Below, one piece after another: positions 11,738 to 24,100 of a DNA stretch of 64,000 nt. Position 1 is the first letter of the stretch. Each line of letters starts with the position of its first letter. The stretch is from the NCBI GenBank assembly GCA_030533445.1, contig CM060064.1:8266879-8330878 (forward strand), read 5' to 3'. The position numbers were made by a program, and so were the translations under genes. The stretch is from Cyprinodon diabolis (taxonomy: Eukaryota; Chordata; Actinopteri; Cyprinodontiformes; Cyprinodontidae). The notes beneath the pieces are model-generated. The model did not search any database. It saw only the letters and a program-made list of their open reading frames with translations, and was not told where the DNA came from.

Positions 11738-11749
11738 GGGGGGGGGGGG
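11738..11749 (+). repeat. Poly-G run (12 G)
   Basis: Twelve G residues follow AAATTGA. An 18-base A-run lies near 11866-11883. Confidence 0.95.
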
Positions 11750-11939
11750 AAAGGTAAGTCAGTAGTGGGTTTTAAACGAAAGTGATTCTTTTCAGTGGAG
11801 GGGAATCAAATGGAAATAGAGAATCAGCCGTAGCACAACTCCACGTTATCAGCATGAATAGTGGCAAAAAAAAAAAAAAAAAACGAATATCCTAAACATA
11901 TGATCTAAAATTTTGTCACCCATTTATAATCTAATTTGA

Positions 11940-12780
11940 CCACAGGCCATGAAGCCGATTCGTTTCAGTAAAGACCATAGGTGTTTCAGCTGCAGGCTCC
12001 AGCGGAAACAGGCAAGTGTGTCGCACAAAGACCATCGGTTAGCTTCGTACCGAAAGGGAGTCTGTATCACCATCTTATCTTCAAAGGACTGGGCAGGGGC
12101 TCAGGGGAGCTGTGCCATCGCCTCGCCTCCGCACAGACACACACAGAGGGGGGATTTGGACCTGCAAGCAGGAACCAGAGATCTCTCGGCCGGCACCCAG
12201 GCCTGGACCCTCCTCCAACTCGCCCGCGGAGAACAGGCAGGGTTCCTGCACACGCGGCACGACATCAGTGAGCTGCCCCCCCCGCCTCATCATCTCTTTC
12301 CTTCCTCTCCTCCTCCCCTGCAAAGCCCCTCTGCCGAATGCCTGCCCATTTGCTTGCTGGCCTCAGCTTGACGGAGGGGATGGGATCTGAACTCAACTTA
12401 GACACAGAGTTTCCACATTTCACAGATGGCTGGGAGAGGCTTTGCATGAGGTGAGGAGACAGAGAGATGGAAAGGAGAGGGAAAGAGAGAGAAAGGCAGC
12501 CTGATCGCCGGCGCCGAAGCAGGGCCGATTTCACACCGCGGCTGAGAGCGCTAAAGCAGGCCGCCGTTAATCCACTCACTGAAGGGAAGGCCTGGAGCTA
12601 TTCCGCCGCCCTGACCGTCATCTCTCTCCACAAAGCCATAAATGGTGAATTATACAACCGGGCTTCAGAGACACTGCTGATAGGCTGATAGGTGGCAGAC
12701 AAAGACCAAAGCGTCCACAGGAGCGAAGCCACATGCAAGGACTGAGGGCCTCAGCACAGGAGTAGAACTGCACACATTTA
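11940..12780. promoter_or_regulatory. GC-rich island inside intron 1 (possible alternative promoter or enhancer)
   Basis: This is the most GC-rich part of the intron, with CpG clusters at 12180-12260 and 12505-12620, purine/pyrimidine tracts, and paired TGATAG sites near 12675 and 12684. Several frames are open at once on both strands (up to 140 codons at 11949-12371), as expected from stop-poor GC-rich DNA. None has a recognisable domain or a FOG N-terminus. It may be an internal CpG promoter or an enhancer; no splice structure was confirmed. Confidence 0.4.
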
Positions 12781-14437
12781 TTCAGCTAAGATCTGCCAAA
12801 CCCTGTACCTGCTGAGGTGAGGATGGTAAAAAGGTGTTATATCTGTCCCTCTGATGGGGATAGCTCAGCCTTAAGCTTAGCGCCTCGAGTCATAGATGGA
12901 CACGAGCTCCTACCTCTGCTCTCCAACAAAACAGCTCAGCTTTCCCTGCTCCCTGTTGCCAATTCATATCAAAAGTCTGCAAGATGAGTCTTTGAACTTA
13001 TAAAAAGCTAATCACCGAGAATAAAGGGAGACAGAAAATATATAAACATGGGGGAATTTAAATAAATTGCCACAATGAAAACCACGAAGAGGGCAGCGAA
13101 TTATGTAACGATAAGGCCCGCCACCAGTCTAAGCCACAAAATGAGATGTTTTACATGAAACGAACAGCGGTGTAGATTAGGGAGCCATCCTGTTTAGACA
13201 TGAAGCCAATTGGGTTAATATCGCATGTGGAGAAAATGTGAAAGATAAATGGGAACTATGAGAATTGTTCTAATCCAGCTGTAACAAAAAGCTGTAGTAC
13301 ATCAGCTTTTTTCTCCCAGAAGGGCTGCGCGATAAACATCTGCGATGAAAGAAGTTCATTACTTGTGCTCTCTCTGTGTAATATAACATGCTGTATTATG
13401 AGTGTATGCCAACCTACAGTGAAGCGGCCTATAATGAAGTCCCGGGCATTTAATGGACATCATTAGGTGAAAACATATAAGAGATAATTATGGTAATTAC
13501 AAATCCCTTTTATTCCCCCGAGTCTTTGACAAGGAGGTTGTCATATCAACCACTTCAAACAAACAAAGAGTTGTTGTCTCTTCCCCTAAATGATGTCCGG
13601 TTTCATTTGGATGAGGATTGTCTCTGGATTATCCCTTTTTTTTATTGTTTGGCTAGAGGCTCTGAATGGAAGCTACATTTCTTTTAGTGAAAACTTCATT
13701 AAAATAGACGATCCACAATAGTTGAATTTGACTTGCATTTGCATTTCCACTTCATTACAAGTGAGACCTTGATCTTTAAAGGAGCTCCCAGACAAAGCTA
13801 ATGGACATGTCTGTTAGGGATGTACCCTTGAAGGAAAACCTATTTAACATCAGACATCACTAAGGATCCCATGTTTGGGCTATATTTTTGTAACGAGCCA
13901 AAATCCATGAAATCTTCATCATCAAAAGAGCTTGATGTCTCTCATTAAAGTTAAGCCTGTCACTCTTAGCTCTATCCATTTGTTGTCAGTACATTACATT
14001 TCTATTATTAGCCTAAGATTTGAAGTTATGGGCTCTTATTTTTAAATAAAAAAGGACGTTTTGTCTTTTAATTGCACTGGTGTTTTAACCTGGCCAACCA
14101 GACAGACTTCCACAAGACAAAAGTTAGTTTGGAAAGGCTAAAGGGCTGGTTATCCTCCCACAGCAGTGTGTCGCAGGGAGCTTGTCTCAGATATATTTGA
14201 TTTATGCCCAATATTGAAGCGTGGTCTAGGCTATATTATTCCATGCAAATCAAGCTGGTAAGGTACCAAACAGGAAATATGAATAGTGTAGAACGGATGT
14301 AGATTTGACCAATCAGAGGCCTACTATCTGTGACACTGTCTGTAGTCACCTACAATTTCTGAGAGGTGCAGCAGAGTGTCTGCGGAAGGGGCGGGGGGCA
14401 TATCTGCGTTCACTGTGACACACACGCAGACAACCTG
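12781..14437. other. Repeat-poor intronic block, candidate regulatory DNA
   Basis: The stretch at 13000-13800 is unique-looking, with homeodomain cores (TAATTA near 13487) and ATTTAATGGACATCATTAGG near 13448-13467. It lacks transposon ends. Its style matches non-coding DNA around developmental regulators, but this is inference only. Confidence 0.3.
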
Positions 14438-14915
14438 GTTTCTGAGTATAAATGAGCCTCAAGTCTCTGCAGTCTAATACAGACTGGACCAATTACAGTG
14501 TGTGAGGCGGGAGTTTACATTTCCACCAGAATTATCCATAATGCAACAGCATATGTCAATAACCATGAGGATCAAGTTTTAATAATGCGTGTCACTACCC
14601 AATCCATTCCGTTAGCTGATGTACGTATGCTCAATCAGAAATTCATCCAAATCGCAATTAAATAACATAATTAGGGCACAGGAAGTACTTATTTCTATCC
14701 TTAAATCTTTAAAGCATGTCACGCTACACTGTATACAATAATAATAATAATGACTTTTCTTAGAACATATTTTTACACTGCATTAGAAATTGTTTGTCTG
14801 ACGTCACCACTGAACATGCAAATATGACTGCACTATCTTTATCTGTATTCAAGCATATATATCAGTTCAGAGGCGGGCCTTTGAAATCTGCTTAACTGGA
14901 TCTTTTCCACATATA
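14438..14915. mobile_element. Degenerate copy of the 8381-8734 element family
   Basis: ACAGACTGGACCAATTACAG near 14478-14497 and GGCGGGCCTTTGAAATC near 14872 line up with internal and right-hand parts of the element at 8381-8734. The ends are too decayed to place. Confidence 0.4.
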
Positions 14916-14991
14916 CTTACCGATACGGTAGCAAACTCAAAATACATGAAGAATTTATAGTACTTTAAAGATACTGTAGGTGTATTTCGAT

Positions 14992-15417
14992 CAGTGTTGG
15001 AGTGAATTAACCTGGTTGATGCAAAGTGTTATGTCTCATACATTTAGGTTATGCTTCACTGTAGTAAACAGGTAATAGAACTAGCAAGCTAGACCCAGAG
15101 CAGTAAAGGAACAAGGTTTTATTCAATGTGTTGAAATCAGGTGAGTTGTGTTTAATTATCATGCCAGCAAGTATGAGGGATCATACATGCCATCCGGCGA
15201 CATCTAGAGAGAAATGTGATTCTAATGCTTCATTCAGGACGCCGGCGGCGGAAAAAGCTGATTAGTCATATGTCGTCAGTTTGCGACATCAGAACTTATC
15301 CAACAAATGTGTTTTCAACTCCTCTTTATTCTCTTTTGAAAGTCAAACAACTTTAACACAATAAAACTTTTTCTGAAATTAATGTAAGTTGATCCAAATT
15401 TGTTGTTTCCAACACTG
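14992..15417. mobile_element. 426-bp inverted-repeat DNA element (CAGTGTTGGA ends)
   Basis: An exact 10-bp inverted terminal repeat, CAGTGTTGGA at 14992-15001 and TCCAACACTG at 15408-15417, bounds the element. No coding frame is present. The flanks do not show an obvious 8-bp duplication, so the superfamily is only tentatively hAT. Confidence 0.6.
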
Positions 15418-16059
15418 CAAAACGCAAAAAAATAAAATAAAAAAAAGGTTAATGGAGGCATGTCTAGCCGCTGGCTAACAATAAAGCCCTCACAAAAAAA
15501 GCTCCTGATATCTCTACTGGTGCTGAAATAAAGGGATAAATCGCTGTCTTTAACAAGTACAAGCCTCTAACAGATCAGATGTTGTTACTCTTGTGTAACC
15601 TGTCTTAGCCAGGACGCTCACTCAATCAGAATAAAACTATTAATATTTTGCACAAGAGTATTAATATGATTTAAACACATTTTAATGAGTTTCCAGAGAA
15701 TGTGCCAGAGCCATCAGAGATTTTCTGGCTGTAAGGAGCATAGAGTAACAAAACTGCCATTCCTCCCACACCAGTTGCTGCTCACTGGCAGTCGGCTGAA
15801 AGACGGCTAGTAGAAATGTTCAGAATTTAAAAAAGCAAAAAATCTCTGGTTTGGAAATACTGCAGAATGTATAAAGAAAACATGGTGCAAATACAAAGGC
15901 GAATCTAGAAGCAGTATGTCTATTAGAGAGCGAAATGCAGGATGGTTACATCAGCAGATAGCCTGACTAATAACTACTGGTTTACCCTATCTTGTGAAAA
16001 AAGCCCATTTTCATGATTACATGCAAGAAAATTATTCAAACTCTAGTAGATGTCAATAC
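15418..16059. other. Intronic DNA, nothing recognised
   Basis: AT-rich sequence with an A-rich stretch at 15426-15447. No gene or element boundary was supported. Confidence 0.4.
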
Positions 16060-17125
16060 GATGATTAAGAGATCGACCAAAACAGTTTTTATTTTTAGAC
16101 CAAAGCTGATACCAATAAATTTAACATCAATCTAACTATCTGTTATGTGCTGCCGATAATTTTGGGCCAATTCTTAAAGCTTAGATATTGCTTTTCTTTA
16201 CTCCATTAACATAATAAAAATTGAACAGTGATAGCAAATGTTATTCTCAATTTAAACAAAAAAAAATTAAGCATTAACAATGGAGCGTAAATGGAGGGAT
16301 TGGCAATGCATGCTTGATATGATCTCAACACACACCTGCTGAATACAACCAAACTTTTCTTCCTTTTGTTTACAAGAATGTTCTTGAGCCCTTTCAATCT
16401 CTAACCCTGCACCAAACCGATCAGCAGATATGAAAACATAAAAATAAAGGGGAACTAGACATTACAATAAAATAAACGATAATATACCTTTAATCACTAA
16501 AACTATCCCCTTTTGAGAAACGTTTCGTTGTTTTTTTCTACTGTATAACAAATTCAACATTGTTATTAATTAAAGTTAATCAAAGAAACATCCAACTAGG
16601 TAATTTATTCAGTTATTTCTATCACCCCTAGTGTGCGCACACCCTAGTTTGGAAACCAGTGCAATGAAAGGGCCAACGCATTCACATATCAGTAGTGTAT
16701 CGGGCGGGACCCCGATCCACCACTAAAATGGTGGTAGTGGTATCGGCGAGTGCCAATAAATGGGAACCGATACCTTTTTGAGAGGCAAAAGTTTATTCCA
16801 CTATTGCCACCCATTCCAGGTAGGCAATAAAAAGCTCTACTGGATTCACTTTGTATTAGTCTTTTTCCTGATTCACAAAGGTAGGCAGCAGCTTGACAAA
16901 GCCATGATGGTAATTATTTTACATCCAAGTAGTATGCAGTTCTTCATATATATACACACGCATCAATTTCAAACAGATTGTATCGGTATCGGCCAATACT
17001 GCAATGGTATCAAGGACAAAAAATGGCATCGGCGCAACACTACATATCAGCGAATATTAATAAGATAAAAAAGGCTAATTTCGGCCAACAACATCGGCCA
17101 GCCGATGTATCGGTCTGTCTGCTAT
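16060..17125. mobile_element. hAT-like element (GATCGACC / CGGTC ends) with nested insertion
   Basis: The left end region AGAGATCGACCAAAACAG and right end region CCGATGTATCGGTCTGTCTG have the paired GATCGACCGATA and TATCGGTC form of a common fish MITE group. GCTGATACC and ATCGGCCAGCCGATG are subterminal. A second complete element interrupts it at 16693-17042. The outer duplication was not identified. Confidence 0.5.
16693..17042. mobile_element. 350-bp hAT derivative nested in an older element
   Basis: It starts TAGTGTATCGGGCG and ends CATCGGCGCAACACTA, an imperfect TAGTGT inverted end. It is flanked by an exact 8-bp duplication CATATCAG at 16685-16692 and 17043-17050. It has no transposase frame. 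Confidence 0.85.
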
Positions 17126-18593
17126 GTTTGGGTTAGATTAATGATCAAAATTTCAAATTAATAAGGAATAAAAACCATGAATCAATGAAGATTTCTGTGC
17201 CAAATCAGTTTATTTCCTAGCAGTTGCTACCATACCAATTATATCATCCGTCCAGACTTGGCTAAATCTAATCATCTCTCGTTACATATATAAAATATTG
17301 CAGCAAATTGAATGTATATTTAGTAATAAAAGTGAATGGAGATTCTTTAAAAAGTATGAAACCTCCTCTTTGTTCTCTGGTTATGAGAGCTTGATGCACC
17401 CTTACACCTCCAAGCCTCGTATTACAAAATCTAAACACTGATTAAAGGAACAAAATGGCAACCAGTGGGATTATTACAACTTGTTCTGCTCAAGGAAAGA
17501 TAAAATAAGCCTCTGGTGAAAGTTTACTTTGGTTTAATTTAAAGCTGGCACCAAAACAATCTAGCCGAAGAGGGTCAATCCCAGAGCAGTCCTTGTAGCA
17601 CCAGTGACAGCTGAAATCTAGCATGGAACATCTCTAAAGACACCAGGAGGGAGCTGCAAAAGGCTGGGGTGTTTATTTACAATACGTCTCCAATCACTCT
17701 TTGTCACAGTTCCACGTTCGTCGTTTTTCCCCCCAAAACCACACTCTCTGGAGAATCCATTTTTGCCCCCTCTTTGCTTTACAAACTCATAATGTGGCGG
17801 CATCCTATCAGATCCTGCTTACAATAACAGATCCCCTTTAAGTCGAAGCTGTTGTTTAACTTACTCGGTCCCAGCGGGGGGGAAAACACCGTTCAAACAC
17901 ACCAGCAGACATGTGCCAGTCCGCAGCAACTGATGATGTCAACGAGTCCCTGCAAGCAGCCGGTTCCTTCCAGCACTTTCAATCATAGCCTTGTGAGATT
18001 ACCGCTATAGGATATTACAGTACAAACTATGACCATGTGTCCTGCTTCCACAAAGCTTAGCGACATATTAGAGTTTGTCAAAGCAAGCTATTGCGAGGCA
18101 GAGACAGATACAGAGAGGAGGAGGGAAGCCATTGACCTTTGTGTCCTTCATATTTGCCTAGCTCTCCCTCAACCCCAATCTTAAGAGCAAAATCATCTGA
18201 TCCTAAACTAACTGTCAACTGGCTTGTGATGGTGGCGGAGCCAGCAGACATCAATCAATCAGATTTTCTCCTCGTCTATCACAGGTTTTTTTCTCTCCCT
18301 CTTTTTGCCCAGGCTTATCATCTGACCCAGTCTTTATCCTGTTTCTGAGGGTTTAAAGAAACTTGATTATGGTCAAACGTATGTCTCAAAGATTCACAGA
18401 CGCATTCCTAAGACTTATCCCGCAAAGAAAAATATATATTTACTATCCGTATTTGAGCAAAGAAAATGAACAGCAGATGTAATGACTTTCTTTTTTTAGA
18501 TACTCTCCCTATTTTTTTTTCAACCCAGACTCTTAATTCTACACTCTTTACTGGAAAATAAGGAGTTTGAGGCGGTTATCTTAGCTTTTCAGG
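17126..18593. other. Mostly unique intronic DNA
   Basis: The stretch 17340-18350 is balanced, repeat-poor and could be regulatory. CAGGGATGCACGATTCC at 18592 resembles a single hAT terminus without a partner. Confidence 0.35.
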
Positions 18594-18737
18594 GATGCAC
18601 GATTCCATGAACCACAGATAAAAATCCGATCTGATATCATAAGACAAAAAGGCCTTTTAGTTGGCTACAGCACTTGCTCAGTGTCAACAGTTTTTAGTAA
18701 TTACCAGATAAGCATTCTCTGAAATACAAACACGCCT

Positions 18738-18760
18738 ACACACACACACACACACACACA
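18738..18760. repeat. (CA)n microsatellite
   Basis: About eleven CA units in an otherwise unique stretch. Confidence 0.95.
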
Positions 18761-18763
18761 TAC

Positions 18764-21170
18764 ATGCAGACAAAGAAAATGGGCTGAATGTGAAATAATA
18801 GCTGCAGCATTTCTCTCCTGGTGTTTACTGTGTCACTTCACAAAGCTTGCTTTAAGACAATAAAAAGAAGAGGAAGACGTGCTCTCTGCAACACGTCCCT
18901 GCTTTTGTCACTGCCCACTGGTGCACTCACTCAAACCAAACCCATTTGAAATAAATAAAATCAATCATCGTCAACCTGTTTCCACTTGAGTATCACCTCC
19001 GTTTGTATATTTGCGTCGCCGCGCTCTCTCGCTAATCACAAGCAGGCAGATACGGCCTCTGATCGCATCACGGGGGTAAGCTGTGCTGTCAACAGCTTTA
19101 CCAGCTTTGCAGTGGTGCAAATCTAAACACAGCCTCTTTTAAAGCATTAACATGTTTCTGAGTTTGCTTTATAATTTTCCAACGTATTTGACAGAAATTG
19201 TTTATCTGTGTACAAAGCTCTGTCATTAGTGATTTTCCACCCAACCTTTAAGATGGTGTGTGTTTTGTGGCGTTTGTCTGGCGGAAAATGCTGATGAACA
19301 AATTGAAGTGAAAGGCTTGTTACTTAATCCTCGGGCTGCCAACTATCCCTGAACTGCCACGCCGGGTGCGTTTCAACCTCGTCGCAAACTTCTGCGTCTC
19401 AGCGCGCCCCCACAAATACATCCTCGGTAATTCCTGCCAAGCCAGAGATTTAGACTGAACAGCTATTAGGCCATCACTCTCTGGAAGTGCCAGCTACTAT
19501 TCCAGCTCGGAAAAACCATGTTCTCCCAGTCCTTTCCTCCATTACTCTAACCTCCAGATCCCCTTTTTTAAAATTACAATCGAATTCACAGTTTTTACAC
19601 AAAGACGAGTCAAACTCAACGTATTTACGCTGTACAATGCTAAGAATAAAAGGTGACAATGCCTGCTGCAAGCCGTGAGTCATCTTTCCAAACAAGTCCC
19701 TCACATCCGTCTCATCCAAGATTCAGTCAAACCCCTAATATCAGTTTTGACAGATTCCATGAAAATGTTTTGATCATCTGTGGCTAATTCGATTGAAAGA
19801 GACAAAAAAAAGGGTCTGAATAGAAACACACAAGTTACTTATAAGCCTGTAGAAGGGAGACTGACACATTTCCACCCCTGGACTTTATTTTGCAAACATG
19901 AAGGCGAGAGAGTTTCTTGTGTCTGGCACAGAGCTGTTTCTCTTCTGGGCTGTGAGGATGTCAAAGCATCACGCAGATGCGATGAACTAAATATCCATAT
20001 CCATGATACATCAGAACCTCGGAGTGGCAGAAAAATAACTGCAATACCTCAGGAGCCACCTCAGAAATCCCCTTAATTGAGCAATATCTTCATTCCTGAT
20101 CCATGTGCATCACCAAGGTGAAAAGGGACTATGCAAGTTAAATGAAAGAAGAATTCATGATGTGTGGCGACCTCCCTCCCTCACCCTGGCTATTTCCCCT
20201 CTTGGCAGAGGCCAAATAGAGAATGTTAAATGAGGCAATAGTGTCCTGGAGGCAAAAAGAAGAGGTATTAGGAAAAAAAAAAAAAAAAGTACCCGTGCTC
20301 TCTGCTCCAACCCGGAGGAGCATTCGGCAGTACAACGAGGTAGATCCACGCAACCAGGCTTGCCAACCCACACGGATAGATCACACCTGGCCTAACTTCC
20401 TGTGAGACCCACACACTGTGCTCTGCAATTTATAGGTCCTGGCTCGAGGAAATTTATAATCAACTCTGTGTCTCCTGCATGAAAAAGAGGTCAGTTTCTG
20501 AATATTTTTGCACTTCTCGTGGGCAAAAATACAGCCATAACAACTAAAACTGCACGGACAATAGCAAAAGATGCTTTGTCATATTTGCTACCCAGAACAC
20601 CTTTGATGTGTTTTTTTTTTCGACCACGTTTTTTTCCCTTTATGTTTCAAAAGAAATAAACCAACTCAGCTGTAATTCTTACAAACACATGTTGTTCCAG
20701 GGTAGAGTTAGTGGTTAGGGATTAAAATTCTTATCACCATATCTCGTGATCCTATCATGAACAATTAAAATATAATAAAAACTCCTTATCACTTACCACT
20801 ATGTCTATGTCTGCATGCTACAGCAGCCATAACCCTATAATTTACTACTTTTAAAAACATTACCCATTTAAAACAGGTATCTTCAGGGCAACAGTTACAT
20901 AAAGAGTTATGATCTTTATCTGCATTTAATGATAGTCTTCGATGTTGTCAATCCCTTATAGGACTGAATGATTTTACGGGGAAAAAAATCTAAATTGCGT
21001 TTTTTTCCAACCAATATTCTGATTTCATTTGATTTTCTTTTGCACTAATCACCATTAGTTAGATGCTTTACTCCAGTGTTTCATTATTTTCATGACCTTG
21101 AAAACTTGCTTGTCCAGAGTCCGTTGTTGCAGGAATTTACTGTTAATGTTGTGTGGGAAAAACTGCTTAC
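18764..21170. other. Unique intronic DNA, nothing specific
   Basis: A GC-richer patch at 19000-19450 and moderately balanced sequence to 20470 contain only overlapping short frames. From 20480 the sequence becomes AT-rich. No exon, RNA gene or element end was supported. Confidence 0.35.
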
Positions 21171-22120
21171 TAGAGCTGGGCGATATAGAAAAAAAGCTTA
21201 TCGATAAAAAAAAAATGCATATTGATCGATATCGATAATTATTGAAAAGATTTGAAACCATGTTTTATGTGCAGCTCTGCCTGGACATTTTATGATATTG
21301 CTAAATGATTTAATTTTAATAAAAAACACAAACACAGACTTCCAATTAAATATTTATTTAACCAACTTTTTTAACCATAACAGAATTGTTTTAATGAAAA
21401 ATAACTTAAGAGACCTGAGTTATGTTATTAAATACTGACAAAGAATAAACTAAAGTGACCAGAAAAGTGACCAAAATAAATATAAATAAACAAATGCCCC
21501 CACCGCCGCTTCCCCCATTCTTAGTTTCCTGCTTTAACCTGAGTTATTACTTTGAAGTTGCTGGCCCCTCAGCATTTTTCTCTCAATTGTTAGAACTACG
21601 TGGGAAACTGCCCACAACTGAATATATATATATATATTTTCCCGAAATTCCCGAAGATTCCTCGGAGGAGAGTCGCGGCGGGGCCTACACAGCTTGTACT
21701 CCTGCGGGTGTGAGCGGCTGAGATGATAAAAAAAAGTTGGTTGCGTTATCAGACTTCGTTTTCACTGGTTCCCGACACATTTTACAGATGACTGTGGTTT
21801 GTTTTTTGTCCGACTTGCCATGACCGAAATACTGCCAGACTGCCGAACTACAAAAACCCTTCTTTGGATTTTTGCTGCGACATCTGAATGTGCTCTGTGT
21901 TGTGGTTTGAGAGGGCGGGGCTTGGTGACGGCGTGCCTGGGTCCGCGATTGTGATTGGTTGGGAGGAAGTAGTGACTAGCATAAACCTACATGCTAGGCT
22001 ACAATGAGAAGGAAGGAAAACTGCGTTTCTTTATCGAACTTTTATTGACTCTCTTTTTTTCTATTGAGCCACACGTCTATCACTCGATATATATCGTTAT
22101 TGAATTATCGCCCAGCCCTA
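21171..22120. mobile_element. 950-bp hAT element derivative
   Basis: The ends TAGAGCTGGGCGATATAG and TTATCGCCCAGCCCTA form a clear inverted terminal repeat, with ATCGATA-type subterminal motifs. An exact 8-bp duplication CTGCTTAC flanks it at 21163-21170 and 22121-22128. The interior has GC-richer DNA (21640-21980) but no transposase frame. Confidence 0.92.
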
Positions 22121-23475
22121 CTGCTTACCCTTACTTAAATTAATGGATGTGTAGGCTAGCTGCAACTTTCTCATCCCTATTGCATGGCTACAGATCTACA
22201 ATAAACGTATATTTTGGCCAGCTAAAGGTCTGGAATTTGAAACTGAGCTAAACTGTGCTAATATTGCATCCCCAATCCTACATAAGAATACAAGAAAAGC
22301 AAAAATCCAACTTTTTACAATCAACCCATTTTTGGGAGGGAAACCAAAATCGATTTAAACATCTATTCTAATTCAATGTATCCCAGTGAGGAAAATCGAT
22401 TCGATAAATACCCACCTCTGTAAGTGAAAACATTTCTTTATGTATTTGGAAAAATGACATCTAAAAGTAACATTGATGTTTTCTCATATATAGGAAACCA
22501 TTTTAAACTGGAAACACCTCATGTTGCACAAATCAATAATTTCAATAAACCCCTTTCAGGCCACTCTGAATGTTTCTAAGAGTAATCCCATCACACGGTA
22601 AACATGCAGAGGCCCGTAGAAACGCCAGGATGTGCAGATAGCTGTGTTAACATTCTGGGCTGGTGACTGCAGGAAACTGATCCCTGCAGTCCAACACTGT
22701 CAGCTATACAGACATACTCCATGGTGACACGTCTGATAATCAAAGCTTTGTCTGGGTCTTAAAAGGACGTACTTGAGCAACAGCAAGACCAGAGGCCCTC
22801 TTTGCTGTAATGGTCTTCAGACATCAATATTCAAATCTCACATCTCCTTTGCGATTAGAATTCCACCCTTTTTTTTTTTTTTGGCCTCCTCTTTTCTCTC
22901 CTGAAACAACAAGGTGGGGCAAAGAGAGAAAAAAAAAAAGCTTAAATCAATGATCGCTGGGTCTAAACTAGATTCCTGAGCAGTTTGCCACTCTCAGCAG
23001 CAAGATAAGATAAACTCTCTTTGACCTGAGAGATGAAGTTGCCATGACGATCAGGGAGTCCACTTTCTCTATTGATATTTTGCAGATGTAACAACAAATG
23101 GAACTAGATACTGCTCCTGATAATGCTGATTAATTAATACTAATATTGATCCGAAACGAGGAAAGAGACAAGGCTATTAACTTAAAGCGAGCTGAAAGTC
23201 AATTGTTTCCCGGGGCTCAGTGAGCAACGGTGATATGAAATCAAAACGAGGGGAATACCATTAAAAGGGGGTAAAAATGTGAAGAAAATAATTTTAAGAG
23301 AAGATATGCGACTCTGAAAGATAGGAGTATGCAAGCAAGCAGGATGCAATGAATTCTGATTTAATCTTGTTAAAAAAGCTTTCCAACTTGTTTTAGGAAA
23401 AACTAAGAGGGGAGGAGTTCTGCTGATTTACCTTCTCATCACTAATCTGATGGAAGATTTCTTTAAGTCGTAGGG
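22121..23475. other. Intronic DNA with a conserved-looking block
   Basis: The stretch at 22560-23400 is largely free of repeats except T- and A-runs at 22870 and 22929. It contains overlapping GATA sites (AAGATAAGATAA at about 23001-23012) and homeodomain cores (GATTAATTAATAC near 23128). It is a candidate enhancer on style alone. Confidence 0.35.
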
Positions 23476-23479
23476 AAGT

Positions 23480-24100
23480 GCCTGTTCTAATGGTTGCATT
23501 TCCAAATTTTCCCGAGTGGTGCACGACTTTACAATGTAATTGGTTGTTTATCAAGGGGGCAGGATTGCTTGGCTAAAGGTTTGGTTGTAGACGGTTTGTG
23601 CTAATAGTTTCCAATGGGAAATTCCATTGGGACCAAGTAGCACTAAATTGGTGACTTAGAAACGACCCTGTCAAGGAACGCTATGGACAGAGGAAACATG
23701 CAAGAGGAGGAGAGTTTTGTGTCGACGTCTTGGATGAGTCTCCTTCGTCATAGATTTTTTATTTAGAGGAGGAAAGCGGGGACGAAGATGTTGTGGAAGA
23801 GGACGCCAGAAGCTTGGTTTGGTGTAGAAGGCTTCCAGCCGTACATGTTTGAGCCCTTGCCTCGCAACGCTGCCAGTTCTGTTAGCTCTATGCCTGCTGA
23901 AGACACAGACATCCATCCCCGTGAACACTGGGACGGAACTCAATGGGAAAGAAAATTATTCTTATTTCTTATTTCATCCGTTGCGTATATTAGCAGCGAC
24001 TTATGAATCAAGATGCTATGACCGAAAAAATTTGATTGACAGATGACCGTTGATATCTGATTGGACGAATTTAGGTGTTCAGGCTGAGGTATAACTAACT
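23480..24100 (+). mobile_element. DNA-transposon remnant with a PYxFEP-type protein scrap
   Basis: An interrupted frame at 23788-24003 reads GVEGFQPYMFEPLPRN. The PYxFEP motif occurs at the start of zinc-binding proteins encoded by many fish repeats and of the P2X7-type cytoplasmic module. An acidic stretch (EEESGDEDVVEED), in another frame just upstream, fits a frameshifted N-terminus of the same protein. No ends could be placed with confidence; limits are approximate. Confidence 0.45.

Noticed and set aside
12081..12579. Open frames on both strands of the GC-rich island
   Set aside because: GC-rich DNA has few stops; frames overlap in several phases and none has a FOG or other recognisable motif.
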